Shown here in pieces: positions 26,017 to 34,600 of a stretch of 64,000 nt of DNA; position 1 is the first letter of the stretch; each line of letters opens with the position of its first letter. The DNA comes from GWC2-45-44 sp041661665 (GTDB lineage: Bacteria; Planctomycetota; Phycisphaerae; Sedimentisphaerales; UBA12454). Where the stretch lies: the NCBI GenBank assembly GCA_041661665.1, contig JBAZTW010000003.1, positions 18,330 to 82,329 of the forward strand, read 5' to 3'. The notes beneath the pieces were generated by a model. That model worked only from the letters and a program-made list of their open reading frames with translations. It searched no databases and was not told the DNA's origin. Position numbers and translations under genes: made by a program.

Positions 26017-26125
26017 AAAAGGCACAAAGGAGCAAAGGCACATAGGCACAAAGAAACTGAAACACTGATTTAGCGGATTTTATTGCCGATAACTGATAAC
26101 CGAGTTTCTGATAACTGTTTTGCGG

Positions 26126-26154
26126 TTGACAAAAAGATAGGTATGGTAGAGAAT
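26126..26154 (+). promoter_or_regulatory. Promoter of the truncated Bro-N gene
   Basis: A perfect TTGACA and GAGAAT are separated by 17 bases; the gene starts 45 bases downstream behind AAGGAG. Confidence 0.4.
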
Positions 26155-26198
26155 GTACCGAAAGGATTTAGAGTTTGAGAATACAAGGAGCTTGATTT

Positions 26199-26522
26199 AT
26201 GGAAACGACAAAAATAGCGGTTTTCAAAGGTAAAGAGATACGAAAAACAATCCAAAAGAATGAATGGTGGTTTTCGGTTGTTGATGTATGTGAGGCATTG
26301 ACAGAGAGCCCCGATGCCGGAGCGTATTGGAGAAAGTTAAAACAACGGCTAAAAGAAGAAGGAAGCGAAGTTGTGACATTTTGTCACGGGTTGAAATTGG
26401 AAGCGCCGGACGGCAAAATGCGTGATACTGATTGTGCCAATACCGAAGGCGTTTTTCGCATAATCCAGTCGATTCCGTCACCTACAATCAGAGCCCAAGC
26501 GACAGCGCAAGGGGTTTCGTAG
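26199..26522 (+). pseudogene. BRO-family (Bro-N) gene cut short by a dispersed repeat
   Basis: The first 90 residues are a normal Bro-N domain, the N-terminal DNA-binding unit of phage and prophage antirepressor-like proteins: FKGKEIRKTIQKNEWWFSV, SYWRKLKQRLK-like sequence, and a VFRIIQSIPSP segment. Relatives continue with K-A-E-P-F-K-R-W-L. Here the reading frame passes into repeat R4 at 26489 and ends in IRAQATAQGVS with a stop. The normal C-terminal half is absent from the following 265 bases. The start has AAGGAG and a promoter, so a shortened protein could still be made. I treat it as a remnant. Confidence 0.65.
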
Positions 26523-26546
26523 GGGCAAACCTATGTGTCTGCCCAC
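26489..26546. repeat. Dispersed repeats R4 and R2, at the truncated Bro-N end
   Basis: GAGCCCAAGCGACAGCG (R4, 26489-26512) is followed by a hairpin of family R2 (26519-26546, GTAGGGGCAAACC then TGTCTGCCCAC). The same R4-R2 order occurs at 45423-45477, so the two elements travel as a composite unit. Confidence 0.65.
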
Positions 26547-26787
26547 ATTCAGAGCCGCGAATGTTAATGAGCGGTATTCCCTGTTTTTTTAATTTTAGTG
26601 CGGGGTTGACAAAGAAAATTAAAAATTAAATATCAAAAATAAAAATGACCCCGATGAGATAGTCGAAGCGACATCTCACAGGGCAGGCAAAGCAAAATTT
26701 AAAAATAGGTGGCTGTTCCTATTTTTACTATTTTTAATTTTTACGTATTTTTTCAACATCGAATTGTGTTAAGCAAGGAACTATGAG
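26547..26787. other. Intergenic stretch between remnant and DUF3800 gene
   Basis: About 240 bases of AT-rich sequence with AAAATTAAAAATTAAA-type runs and a partial hairpin ATGAGATAGTCGAAG/ATCTC near 26655. No gene or RNA is visible. Confidence 0.5.
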
Positions 26788-27906
26788 ATGGCAATACCTT
26801 TAATCGCATTTGATGAAACAGGAAATACAGGACAAAATTTACTTGACCCTGACCAGCCAGTGTTTGTTTTAGCATCTGTTAATTTAAGCTATGCAGAAAC
26901 ACAACGTGCATTAGAAATCTTAAATCCCAAAAAAGGACAGGAAGTCCATTTTGCAAGTTTCAGTAAAAGTTGTTCTGGTAAGGCACGGATCTTGCAATTT
27001 TGCCAATCAGATTTAATTTCATCAGATAAAATAAATATAAGTGTAATCCATAAGGGCTACATGGTTGTCACAAAGGTCGTTGATTTGCTTATAGAGAACT
27101 TATGTTACGAAACTGGATTTGACCTGTATAAAAATGGTGCTAATATTGGAATGGCAAATATTTTTTATATGTGCATTCCGACTTTTTGTGGACAAGATAA
27201 CTTTAAAAGTTTTTTGGATAAATTTGTTTGCATGATACGAAATAAAGATGCCAGTTCCATTACAGAGTTCTATAAAAGTGTTAATAATCTGAGCTTAACA
27301 TGTAATAGTAAGCTCTTCAAAGAAATGATTGAGCTTATATTAGCTACCCAGTGTATTATTGATGAAGTAATTACTAGGTGTAGTGTTGTTGATTTAGATC
27401 CAGCTGTTCCTGCGTTCGTGAATGATTGTATTGCATGGGGAGAACAATTGGGCTGCGAATTTAACATAGTTCATGACCAATCTAAACCAATTGAGCATCA
27501 ACAAGAAATACTTACCTGTTTAATGGCCAAGGATGAACCAGAAATTATAGTTGGATATGACCAAAGAAAAATGAAATACCCTTTAAAGGTGCATGGCTTT
27601 AAGTTGTGCGATTCTAATGTTGTGCCTCAAATACAAATAGCAGATATTATAAGTGGCACATATGGCTATGTGCTAAAAGGTCGCTTAGGAAAAAAAGTTG
27701 ACAATAACTTTTTTGAAACTATAGAGAAAAGTAAGTTGTTAGGTTTGCCATGTCATCCACTTTGGCCGTCAGATGAAGTAACACCAGAAGACTTAGGGAC
27801 AATAGGACCAGATGCAGGTGATCCAAACCTTTATGTTGGAAATTTAATTGACAGACAAAAAATGAAGAGGATGCAAAAAAGTAAAGAATCTCGAACTACG
27901 CTATAG
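26788..27906 (+). CDS. DUF3800 domain protein
   Basis: A 372-residue protein of the DUF3800 family. The hallmark is the acidic start IAFDETGNTGQNLL (usually DESGN/DESGD-G). Further acidic positions lie near VDLDPAVPAF and near the C-terminus at QIADIISGTYGYV, as in the RNase H-like fold proposed for the family. It is longer than the usual 200-270 residues and AT-rich compared with housekeeping genes. The next gene begins 25 bases downstream, so it may form a unit with the RNase HI fusion protein. The family has no settled function, though members occur near defence and mobile genes. Confidence 0.75.
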   Translation: MAIPLIAFDETGNTGQNLLDPDQPVFVLASVNLSYAETQRALEILNPKKGQEVHFASFSKSCSGKARILQFCQSDLISSDKINISVIHKGYMVVTKVVDLLIENLCYETGFDLYKNGANIGMANIFYMCIPTFCGQDNFKSFLDKFVCMIRNKDASSITEFYKSVNNLSLTCNSKLFKEMIELILATQCIIDEVITRCSVVDLDPAVPAFVNDCIAWGEQLGCEFNIVHDQSKPIEHQQEILTCLMAKDEPEIIVGYDQRKMKYPLKVHGFKLCDSNVVPQIQIADIISGTYGYVLKGRLGKKVDNNFFETIEKSKLLGLPCHPLWPSDEVTPEDLGTIGPDAGDPNLYVGNLIDRQKMKRMQKSKESRTTL

Positions 27907-27930
27907 ACAGATAAAAGTGCAGAAATAAAA

Positions 27931-29070
27931 ATGACAAAAATGATTAATTTGCTTAAGGATTATTTAAAGACAATTGATTGGAGTTTGTTTAGACGCGGTC
28001 CAAAAGGGCCAGGAACATTGCTTATTGTTTTATCTATAGATAGTTTTGCCCATAGCCAGGGGTTTGAGTACGAGAAAGAAGTCTTTCTTGGCCTAACAAG
28101 AAAAACAAACAATCATAAAGGATATATTGATATAATCATTAAAAGCCCCGATGGAATTAAGTACGCAATAGAAATTGACAGCAGTAATAAAAAATGGTCG
28201 CTTGAAAAACTTCTCCATGCGCATAGTATAGGATATGTGCCGATTTGGGTTCGTTGGCGTGTAAAAATAAATATTAACATTCCAGCAATCATAAATTTGA
28301 TAGATTTAACAGAACGTGAGACTTTTTCCACCATGGATTTGGAGCGAAAAGATATGACCAATAAACTAAAACATGTTGAAATTTACACTGATGGTGCTTG
28401 TCGTCCCAACCCAGGTATTGGCGGCTATGGCTTAATATTGATATATTGTGATACACGTAAAGAAATAAGTGGTGGTTTTAATCATACGACAAACAATAGA
28501 ATGGAGATGTATGCTGCTATTAAGGGATTGGAGATGCTCAAAGAAGCTTGTAAAGTTACTTTGTATAGTGACTCAAAATACTTGGTCAATTCCATGGCCA
28601 AAGGAAGAGTTAAGCTTTGGCGAGATAATAATTGGCAGCTTCGTAAACATAAACAGAAAGAAATTGCCAATATAGATTTATGGACAAGATTACTGGCTTT
28701 ATGTGACATTCACGAAGTCGAATTCAATTGGGTAAAAGGACATGATGGAAATCCTCTAAATGAAAGATGTGACATTCTTTCCACAATAGCTTGGGAACAA
28801 AAAGATTTGCCTGCTGATGAAGGTTACAAGAAGTCCAATGCAATTAAAGTCAATCACGACAATCAACCATATAAAAACTATTCAGCTTCTGATGTTAAAA
28901 TAACTTATGAGGGTCAACCATGCAGAAAGTGCTCAACTCCTGTGGTTAAGAAATTCACACGTAAAAATAGGGATAAAAGTCGTAGAAAGTATTGGTTTGA
29001 GTATTATTTTCATTGTCCAAATTGTCAGACTATGTATATGACTGATGAAGCAAAACGGTATATGCCTTAA
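27931..29070 (+). CDS. Three-domain PD-(D/E)XK-like / RNase HI / zinc-ribbon protein
   Basis: A 379-residue protein with three parts. Residues about 1-125 look like a PD-(D/E)XK nuclease: Glu in YEKEV (about 48-50), Asp67 in GYIDIII, then AIEIDSSNKK with Glu81, Asp83 and Lys87-88, and SLEKLLHAH after it. Residues 149-290 are a full RNase HI domain with all catalytic residues: Asp154 (YTDGACRPNPG), Glu192 (NNRMEM), Asp214 (YSDSKY) and Asp281 (NERCD), plus the basic helix WRDNNWQLRKHKQK. Residues 331-365 form a C-x2-C/C-x2-C zinc ribbon (Cys331, 334, 362, 365). Cleavage of RNA in RNA-DNA hybrids is expected from the middle domain. I know of no described protein of this architecture. It follows the DUF3800 gene. 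Confidence 0.85.
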   Translation: MTKMINLLKDYLKTIDWSLFRRGPKGPGTLLIVLSIDSFAHSQGFEYEKEVFLGLTRKTNNHKGYIDIIIKSPDGIKYAIEIDSSNKKWSLEKLLHAHSIGYVPIWVRWRVKININIPAIINLIDLTERETFSTMDLERKDMTNKLKHVEIYTDGACRPNPGIGGYGLILIYCDTRKEISGGFNHTTNNRMEMYAAIKGLEMLKEACKVTLYSDSKYLVNSMAKGRVKLWRDNNWQLRKHKQKEIANIDLWTRLLALCDIHEVEFNWVKGHDGNPLNERCDILSTIAWEQKDLPADEGYKKSNAIKVNHDNQPYKNYSASDVKITYEGQPCRKCSTPVVKKFTRKNRDKSRRKYWFEYYFHCPNCQTMYMTDEAKRYMP

Positions 29071-29125
29071 GTGATTGTCCCTGTTTTTTTCTGAAAAAGG
29101 GAAAACAAAAATGACGAAGCCTGTG

Positions 29126-30355
29126 TTATCTGCTTCTGCCGATGTTATTGATTAGGCCGATGGACATAATGTTTGTCATAATGCTTGAGCCGCCATAGCT
29201 GATGAATGGGAGAGTCAAACCTGTAATAGGTATCAGGCCAATCGTCATACTGATATTAATCAAAATCTGGATTGCGAAAAGCACGGCGAAGCCTGCGGCG
29301 ATGTAACTGCCAAACGTGTCGAAACTCGATGAGGCAATGTCAATCGAGCAGGCAATCAGCATCGCATATAAACACAACAGCAATACAGCGCCCGCGAATC
29401 CCCACTGATGGCAAACCAGCGCGAAAATAAAATCATTATGTCTGTCAGGCAGGAATTTATATTTTATAAATGGGCCTGCGCGGTAGCCCTGACCTGCGAA
29501 TCCGCCCGAGGCGATTGCAAGTTTGGAACGCATAAGCTGATAGCCTGCGCCGATATCCCAGTTTCGCAGTCGTTCGGTATTTACGCCGAGCAATTTTGCA
29601 AGTGCGGGATGTTTTTCAACTTTGGTTCTGAGCCAGCTTGGACTGCCGTCAATTTTATTCTGCAATAATACCGAGCTAACTCTCATTCGTTGATAGTCTT
29701 CGATACCGAGCCAGAGAATCGGAAAGGCAATCACTGCCAGCAGAATTATCACAAGCAGATGTTTGACTTTCGCGCCGGCGATAAACAGCATCGACAGCAG
29801 CACCGGCATCATCAGCATAACCGTACCCAAATCAGGCTCACGATATATCAGGAGCATCGGAAACAGCGTCAGGACAAATGGCGGGATAAGCGAAGTGAAA
29901 TTTCGGTAATTGCTTCGATACCGCAGATGCCAGGCCAGCGCGATGATGTAAGCGAACTTGAAAAACTCCGAAGGCTGAAACTGTATCGAACCGATAACAA
30001 TCCAGCATCGCGAGCCGTGCTTGACGTTGACGAAGGGCATATCTATGAATTGATCCAGCACGAGCCAGAAAAGCATGGCGATAGTCGCCCAGTAAAGGAC
30101 GAAGCTCATTGAGCCGAGTTTTTTGTAGCTGAATGAATTTATTATTATAAAGCCGAGAAAACCGACGGCTGCGAAGAGACATTGCTTTTTCCACAAGCTC
30201 GAATAGCCTGCGAACTGCTGCATTTCTGAATTTACGGGGTTGCCGGATGCGTAAATCATCATTACGCCGATAGCAACGAGTCCGCCTGCGCAGGCCAGGA
30301 GTATCAGCCGAGTTGCCAGAAGTCTGCCTTTGAAGAATTCAAAAATATCGAACAT
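29126..30355 (-). CDS. rodA: Rod-shape-determining protein RodA (FtsW/SpoVE family)
   Basis: A 409-residue polytopic glycosyltransferase that polymerises peptidoglycan for cell elongation with PBP2. It has about ten membrane helices. Family motifs include GSRCWIVIGSIQFQPSEFFK, the loop with RNDFIFALVCHQWGF (catalytic region), and the terminal TGLTLPFISYGGSSIMTN. The ATG at 30355 gives the usual cytoplasmic N-terminus; 22 extra in-frame codons exist upstream without conservation. The presence of RodA argues that this lineage keeps peptidoglycan synthesis. It is divergent from the glmU cluster. Confidence 0.93.
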   Translation of the reverse strand: MFDIFEFFKGRLLATRLILLACAGGLVAIGVMMIYASGNPVNSEMQQFAGYSSLWKKQCLFAAVGFLGFIIINSFSYKKLGSMSFVLYWATIAMLFWLVLDQFIDMPFVNVKHGSRCWIVIGSIQFQPSEFFKFAYIIALAWHLRYRSNYRNFTSLIPPFVLTLFPMLLIYREPDLGTVMLMMPVLLSMLFIAGAKVKHLLVIILLAVIAFPILWLGIEDYQRMRVSSVLLQNKIDGSPSWLRTKVEKHPALAKLLGVNTERLRNWDIGAGYQLMRSKLAIASGGFAGQGYRAGPFIKYKFLPDRHNDFIFALVCHQWGFAGAVLLLCLYAMLIACSIDIASSSFDTFGSYIAAGFAVLFAIQILINISMTIGLIPITGLTLPFISYGGSSIMTNIMSIGLINNIGRSR

Positions 30356-30591
30356 ATTTATAATGATAACAGAAGAATCGCAAAAAACAACGATTGGAGA
30401 CACATAATCAGGACAAATCACATAAAGAACCCAAAATCCTAAATCTTAAACAAATCCGAATTACCAAAGCTTGTCCCCGCGAAAACGGGGATTAAAATGA
30501 CCAAAACCCGCTAATCAGCGAAAATATCGCGGTTTTGTGCGGCAGGGGGCGTATCAGTACTGAAAATGAGGTTTTTTTTAAGAAAAAAGTC

Positions 30592-30620
30592 TTGCTTTGC
30601 CGATAGAGTCCTTGTATAGT
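30592..30620 (+). promoter_or_regulatory. Sigma-70-type promoter of a structured leader
   Basis: TTGCTT and TATAGT with exactly 17 bases between them. The same -35 and -10 hexamers occur upstream of ogt. Transcription should start near 30627. Confidence 0.6.
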
Positions 30621-30625
30621 ACCAC

Positions 30626-30735
30626 CAAAGTTCCGTGCCAAACGGGGCGTGTTATGGGTTGACAGCATCACGGCATAGTCAGCTCAGGCCTCCGGCAGGA
30701 CAATCCGTCCGAACTCGAAAACGGACACCGTGAAA
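30626..30735 (+). ncRNA. Candidate structured RNA or leader upstream of tRNA-Gln
   Basis: The sequence beginning right after a good promoter shows alternative complementary blocks. CCGTG (30633-30637) and CCGTG (30728-30732) can both pair with CACGG (30669-30673). A strong GTCCG/CGGAC hairpin sits near 30707-30726. Such mutually exclusive pairings are typical of riboswitches and regulatory RNAs. I could not match it to SRP, 6S, tmRNA, RNase P or riboswitch consensus. No terminator is evident, so it could also be the 5' part of the tRNA-Gln/glmU transcript. Confidence 0.35.
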
Positions 30736-30847
30736 GCTAAAAGAATTGAAAATTGTAAATTGAACATTGAAGATTTTTGTATCTCTTAATGTCTGCCAGG
30801 ATTTAATCTTCAATCTGCAATCTTAAATCTTCTATTTTCAATGATTT

Positions 30848-30919
30848 TACCCGGTGGTGTAATTGGCAACACAGAGGTTTTTGGTACCTCTATTTCTGGT
30901 TCGAGTCCAGACCGGGTAG
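30848..30919 (+). tRNA. tRNA-Gln (anticodon TTG)
   Basis: A complete cloverleaf. The acceptor TACCCGG pairs with CCGGGTA (30912-30918). The D arm is GGTG...GGCAAC. The anticodon stem GAGGT/ACCTC holds the loop TTTTGGT with anticodon TTG at 30881-30883, reading CAA. The T arm has GGTTCGAGTCC. The discriminator is G30919, as expected for glutamine, and CCA is not encoded. Confidence 0.93.
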
Positions 30920-30989
30920 TATAAAAAAATAAAATATCAAAAATTAAAAATAAAAATTGTGGATTCGCCTTTGGCGAAATTGTTTTTGT

Positions 30990-32201
30990 ATGGCTGAAAA
31001 AGTAGCGATAATTTTAGCGGCTGGCGTGAGCAGCAGAATGAATACGAAGCTGCCGAAGGTTCTGCACGAAGTATGCGGCAGGCCTATGCTGGCTTATGTT
31101 CTTGATGCCTGCCGAAAAGCCGGCGTTGAAAAGACATATGTAATCGTTGGCTACGGAAAAGAGCAGGTAATCGAGCGATTCAGCGATGATAAAAACATTA
31201 TCTGGATTGAGCAGACAGAAAGAAAAGGCACAGGGCACGCGGTTATGTGCTGCAAAGAACATTTGGCCAACTTCGATGGCGATACGCTGATTATCTGCGG
31301 CGATATGCCATTGATTCGTTCTGAGATAATCGAAACGCTGATTGAAAAGCACGGTCAGGAATCAGCGGCGGCGACTCTGGCGACGGCGATTCTTGATGAC
31401 CCAAAAGGCTACGGCAGGATTATTCGCGACGGTTACGGCAACATTCAGGGCATTATTGAAGACGGCGACTGCAATCCGCAGCAGAAGAACATAAAAGAAG
31501 TAAATCCGAGTTATTATTGTTTCAAAAATAAAACGCTGTTCGAGGCGCTCGGCAAAATTACGCCGAACAACGTTAAGAATGAATATTATCTGACCGATGC
31601 GCTGCACCTGATTATAGCGGCGGGGCATAAGGTTGTCGCGGTAACGGCAGTTGCGGCTGAAGACGCGATTGGCGTTAATAATCGTCAGCAGCTCAGCGAA
31701 GCGGGCAAAATTATGCAGCGCAGGATTCAGGACAGACTGATGAAGTCCGGCGTAACGATTGTTGACCCGCCGAATACCTGGATTGACGCTCGCGCGGAAA
31801 TCGGGCAGGATACGGTAATTGAGCCGTTCACATATATCCACGGGCAGATTAAAATAGGAAGTAATTGCAGAGTCGGGCCTTTCGCTTATTTGCGCGAAGG
31901 CGCTATTCTGAAAGACGATGTTGTTCTGGGCGTTTTTACCGAAGTGAAAAATTCCACGCTCGGCGATGGCGTTCGGGCAAGGCATCACAGTTTTATCGGC
32001 GATGCGGTAATCGGCAAAAATGTAAATATCGGAGCAGGTGCGATAACGGCCAATTATGATGGCAAGACAATTCATAAGAGCCAAATCGGTGATAATGTTT
32101 ATATCGGGCCGGGAACGATAATTGTTGCGCCGATAGAGGTTCCGGCAGGGTATAATCTGAAAGCCGGCTCGGTTGTGAACGCAAGCGACATAAAAAAATG
32201 A
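30990..32201 (+). CDS. glmU: Bifunctional GlmU: N-acetylglucosamine-1-phosphate uridylyltransferase / acetyltransferase
   Basis: A 403-residue enzyme making UDP-N-acetylglucosamine for peptidoglycan and lipid A. The uridylyltransferase domain opens IILAAGVSSRMNTKLPKVLH. The left-handed beta-helix with hexapeptide repeats follows, including the acetyltransferase motif GKNVNIGAGAITANYDGK with the preceding His. The beta-helix is a few coils shorter than in E. coli GlmU (456 residues), but the active-site strip is intact. The ATG at 30990 gives MAEKVAIILAAG; eleven earlier in-frame codons fall in a repeat. It leads glmU-prs-rplY-pth, the same order as in Bacillus. Confidence 0.93.
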   Translation: MAEKVAIILAAGVSSRMNTKLPKVLHEVCGRPMLAYVLDACRKAGVEKTYVIVGYGKEQVIERFSDDKNIIWIEQTERKGTGHAVMCCKEHLANFDGDTLIICGDMPLIRSEIIETLIEKHGQESAAATLATAILDDPKGYGRIIRDGYGNIQGIIEDGDCNPQQKNIKEVNPSYYCFKNKTLFEALGKITPNNVKNEYYLTDALHLIIAAGHKVVAVTAVAAEDAIGVNNRQQLSEAGKIMQRRIQDRLMKSGVTIVDPPNTWIDARAEIGQDTVIEPFTYIHGQIKIGSNCRVGPFAYLREGAILKDDVVLGVFTEVKNSTLGDGVRARHHSFIGDAVIGKNVNIGAGAITANYDGKTIHKSQIGDNVYIGPGTIIVAPIEVPAGYNLKAGSVVNASDIKK

Positions 32202-32251
32202 GATTGCCGCGGCCTGCATAGCAGGCCTCGCAATGACAAAGGAAGCGAAAA

Positions 32252-33199
32252 ATGTTTTTGAGTGATAATATAAAAGTTTTCGGCGGCTCGAGCAATACCG
32301 AGCTGACGGCTCGGATATGCAAATATCTCGGCGTGCCGATAGGCGGCGCCAAGATTGAGCGTTTTCCGGACGGCGAAAAAATTATCAAATGCGAAGACGA
32401 TGTTCGCGGCAAAGACTGTTTTGTTGTTCAGTCGGGATGCGAGCCTGTTGATGAAAATATCATTGAGCTTTTGATTTTTCTCGACTGCCTCAAACGCGCA
32501 AGCGCTTCAAGGGTAACAGCGGTCATACCATATTTCGGCTATGCCCGTCAGGACAGAAAAGACGAAGGCAGAGTGCCTATAACGGCCAAACTGATGTCTA
32601 ACCTTATAGCGACTGCAGGGGCGGACAGAGTTTTGGCGATGGATTTACACGCGGCTCAGCTTCAGGGATTTTTTGATATTCCGGTTGACCATCTTTTTGC
32701 CGAGCCTGTGCTGACGAAGCACTTCAGGGATAAGAAAATTGATAACCTTACAATAGTTTCGCCCGATGTAGGCAATATCAAGCGGGCAGCGAGATATGTT
32801 CGCAGCCTTAACGGCGATTTGGCGATAATTCACAAGAGAAGAGTCAGCGCAAATCTTGTCGAGGCGTGCGAGATGATAGGCTCGGTAGAAGGCCGAAATG
32901 TTATTATGTGCGATGATATTATTTCGACGGCGGGAACTATCGCCACAGCGGCAAAAATCGTAAAGGAACGCGGCGCAAAGAAGGTATTTGTCGGCGCGAC
33001 GCACGGAATATTTTGCGGACCTGCGGTTGAAAGAATCAATGAAGCTCCGATTGATGAGATAGTTGTTACCGATACAGTTCCGCTGGATGACAAAGCAGGC
33101 AAAATAAAGAATCTCAAAGTTTTAACAGTTTCTGAGATTCTTGGCGAAGCAATAAAACGTATTCACAGAAACGAATCAATAAGCGCAATGTTTCATTAA
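32252..33199 (+). CDS. prs: Ribose-phosphate pyrophosphokinase (PRPP synthetase)
   Basis: A 315-residue enzyme that makes PRPP from ribose 5-phosphate and ATP, for purine, pyrimidine, His and Trp synthesis. The N-terminal FGGSSNTEL, the RQDRKDEGRVPITAKL flexible loop, the VSPDVGN metal-binding site and the PRPP-binding MCDDIISTAGTIATAA are all present. The length is normal for class I. It lies 50 bases after glmU behind a short hairpin (CCTGCATAGCAGG), with an AAGGA ribosome site. Confidence 0.97.
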   Translation: MFLSDNIKVFGGSSNTELTARICKYLGVPIGGAKIERFPDGEKIIKCEDDVRGKDCFVVQSGCEPVDENIIELLIFLDCLKRASASRVTAVIPYFGYARQDRKDEGRVPITAKLMSNLIATAGADRVLAMDLHAAQLQGFFDIPVDHLFAEPVLTKHFRDKKIDNLTIVSPDVGNIKRAARYVRSLNGDLAIIHKRRVSANLVEACEMIGSVEGRNVIMCDDIISTAGTIATAAKIVKERGAKKVFVGATHGIFCGPAVERINEAPIDEIVVTDTVPLDDKAGKIKNLKVLTVSEILGEAIKRIHRNESISAMFH

Positions 33200-33260
33200 A
33201 TGAAAGTATAGACGCGGGATTTTGCGTTCCTGCACAAGTGAACTTTAGAAGAGGTAAAAA

Positions 33261-33923
33261 ATGGCAGTAAAAGAGATATTATTAAAAGCTGAAACAAGAA
33301 AAGAAATTGGCACAAAAGACGCCAGGAAGCTGCGGGCACAGAAGAAGATTCCGGCCATAGTTTATGGTCACAAGGAACAGCCGACGGCGATTGTAATCGA
33401 CCAGCACGCGTTTGCCGAAGGCCTTCATCACGGCAGCAGGCTTTTCGACGTTGAAATTGACGGCAAAACAGAAAAGCTGCTGATAAAGAGCGTTCAGCAC
33501 GATTATCTTGGCAGTACAATCATTCACGCTGATTTTCTCAGGGTTGACCTGAGCGAAAAAGTGAAGGTTGAAGTGCCTATCAACTATAAGGGTGTACCGG
33601 CTGGCAAACAGGAAGGCGGCATTCTCGAAGAACACCTCGACAAGCTTGAAGTTGAGTGCGCGGTTGTGGCTATACCGGCATCGATAGATGTGTCCGTAAA
33701 AGCTCTTAAGGTCGATGAATCTATTTTCGCCAAGGATGTTGTTCTGCCGGCAGGCGTTAAACTTATGACTAATCCGGAAACATTGCTGATTGCCTGCCAT
33801 ATCCCTGCGGCTGCTCCGGTCGAAGAAGCGGTTCCGACAGGTGAAGAGCCGACAAGTCCTGAAGTTCTTACTGAGCGCAAGCCTAAGGAAGGCGAAGATG
33901 CAGAATCCGAAGAAAAGAAATAA
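33261..33923 (+). CDS. rplY: 50S ribosomal protein L25/general stress protein Ctc
   Basis: A 220-residue L25 with the TL5/CTC-type C-terminal domain. The N-terminal 5S rRNA-binding part has KDARKLRAQKKIPAIVYG. The C-terminal beta-rich domain contains VEVPINYKGVPAGKQEGGIL. It ends in an acidic tail rich in Glu and Pro that is common in this lineage. The prs-rplY-pth order matches the Bacillus cluster. The GAGG ribosome site lies seven bases upstream. Confidence 0.95.
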   Translation: MAVKEILLKAETRKEIGTKDARKLRAQKKIPAIVYGHKEQPTAIVIDQHAFAEGLHHGSRLFDVEIDGKTEKLLIKSVQHDYLGSTIIHADFLRVDLSEKVKVEVPINYKGVPAGKQEGGILEEHLDKLEVECAVVAIPASIDVSVKALKVDESIFAKDVVLPAGVKLMTNPETLLIACHIPAAAPVEEAVPTGEEPTSPEVLTERKPKEGEDAESEEKK

Positions 33924-33955
33924 CGGATTCGATGTGGCGTTCGTGAAGTGTTTAA

Positions 33956-34576
33956 ATGGATGATATACGATTAGTTGCAGGGCTCGGTAATCCGGGTGAA
34001 GAATATCGCAGAACTCGGCATAATGTCGGGTTTGACGCGCTCGACCTGCTTGCTGACGGGCTGAAAGTTGAGATGGACAGAGAAAAGTTCGGAGCTTCTT
34101 TCGGCCAGATAAATATCGGCAGTAAAAAGTTAATATTGTTAAAGCCAATGCTGTTTATGAATAACAGCGGCCAATCGGTGTCGGCGGTTTGTAATTTTTA
34201 TAAAATCGCTCCAGGCGATGTGCTGGTGCTTACTGATGATTTGGCTCTTGAGCCTGGAACGCTCCGGATTCGTTCCGGCGGCTCGGCAGGCGGGCATAAC
34301 GGTCTTGCTGATATTGTCGAAAAGCTGGGGACAGACCAGTTCGGCAGGCTGCGTATTGGAATCGGCAGCAAAGGCGAGTTTGCAGGACGCGATTATGTTT
34401 TGTCTCGGCCTGATAAAGCAGAAAGAGAACTAATAGATAAGGCCATTATGGAAGCGACGAAAGCCGCGATGACCTGGCTTACGGAAGGTATCGCTGTCGC
34501 GATGAACAGATTTAATAAAAAGATAACGCCGAGCGAAAACGGCGAAGGTAAAGAAAGTTTAAAAGATAAAAACTAA
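33956..34576 (+). CDS. pth: Peptidyl-tRNA hydrolase
   Basis: A 206-residue enzyme that recycles tRNA from dropped-off peptidyl-tRNA. Active-site residues are visible: Asn12 (GLGNPG), catalytic His22 (RHNVGF), the Asp in TDDLAL, and GGHNGLADI with the second Asn. The length is close to family norms, with about 15 lysine/glutamate-rich residues added at the C-terminus. It lies 32 bases after rplY and 24 before rpsF, so all are one transcript. Confidence 0.96.
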   Translation: MDDIRLVAGLGNPGEEYRRTRHNVGFDALDLLADGLKVEMDREKFGASFGQINIGSKKLILLKPMLFMNNSGQSVSAVCNFYKIAPGDVLVLTDDLALEPGTLRIRSGGSAGGHNGLADIVEKLGTDQFGRLRIGIGSKGEFAGRDYVLSRPDKAERELIDKAIMEATKAAMTWLTEGIAVAMNRFNKKITPSENGEGKESLKDKN

Positions 34577-34600
34577 AGATTTTATTTAGGAGATAGAAAT

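Noticed and set aside
26126..29070. A complete prophage or integrative element
   Set aside because: No integrase, attachment site, structural or replication gene is present; only an accessory-looking stretch can be claimed.
30626..30735. SRP Alu-type or known riboswitch identity for this leader
   Set aside because: A short resemblance at CCGTGCC...GGGG is too weak; none of the conserved cores I know is present.
31362..32219. 285-codon minus-strand frame opposite glmU
   Set aside because: Antisense to the beta-helix repeats of GlmU, whose periodic codons make long shadow frames.
33282..34148. 288-codon minus-strand frame opposite rplY and pth
   Set aside because: Crosses two conserved genes on the other strand and has no family resemblance.
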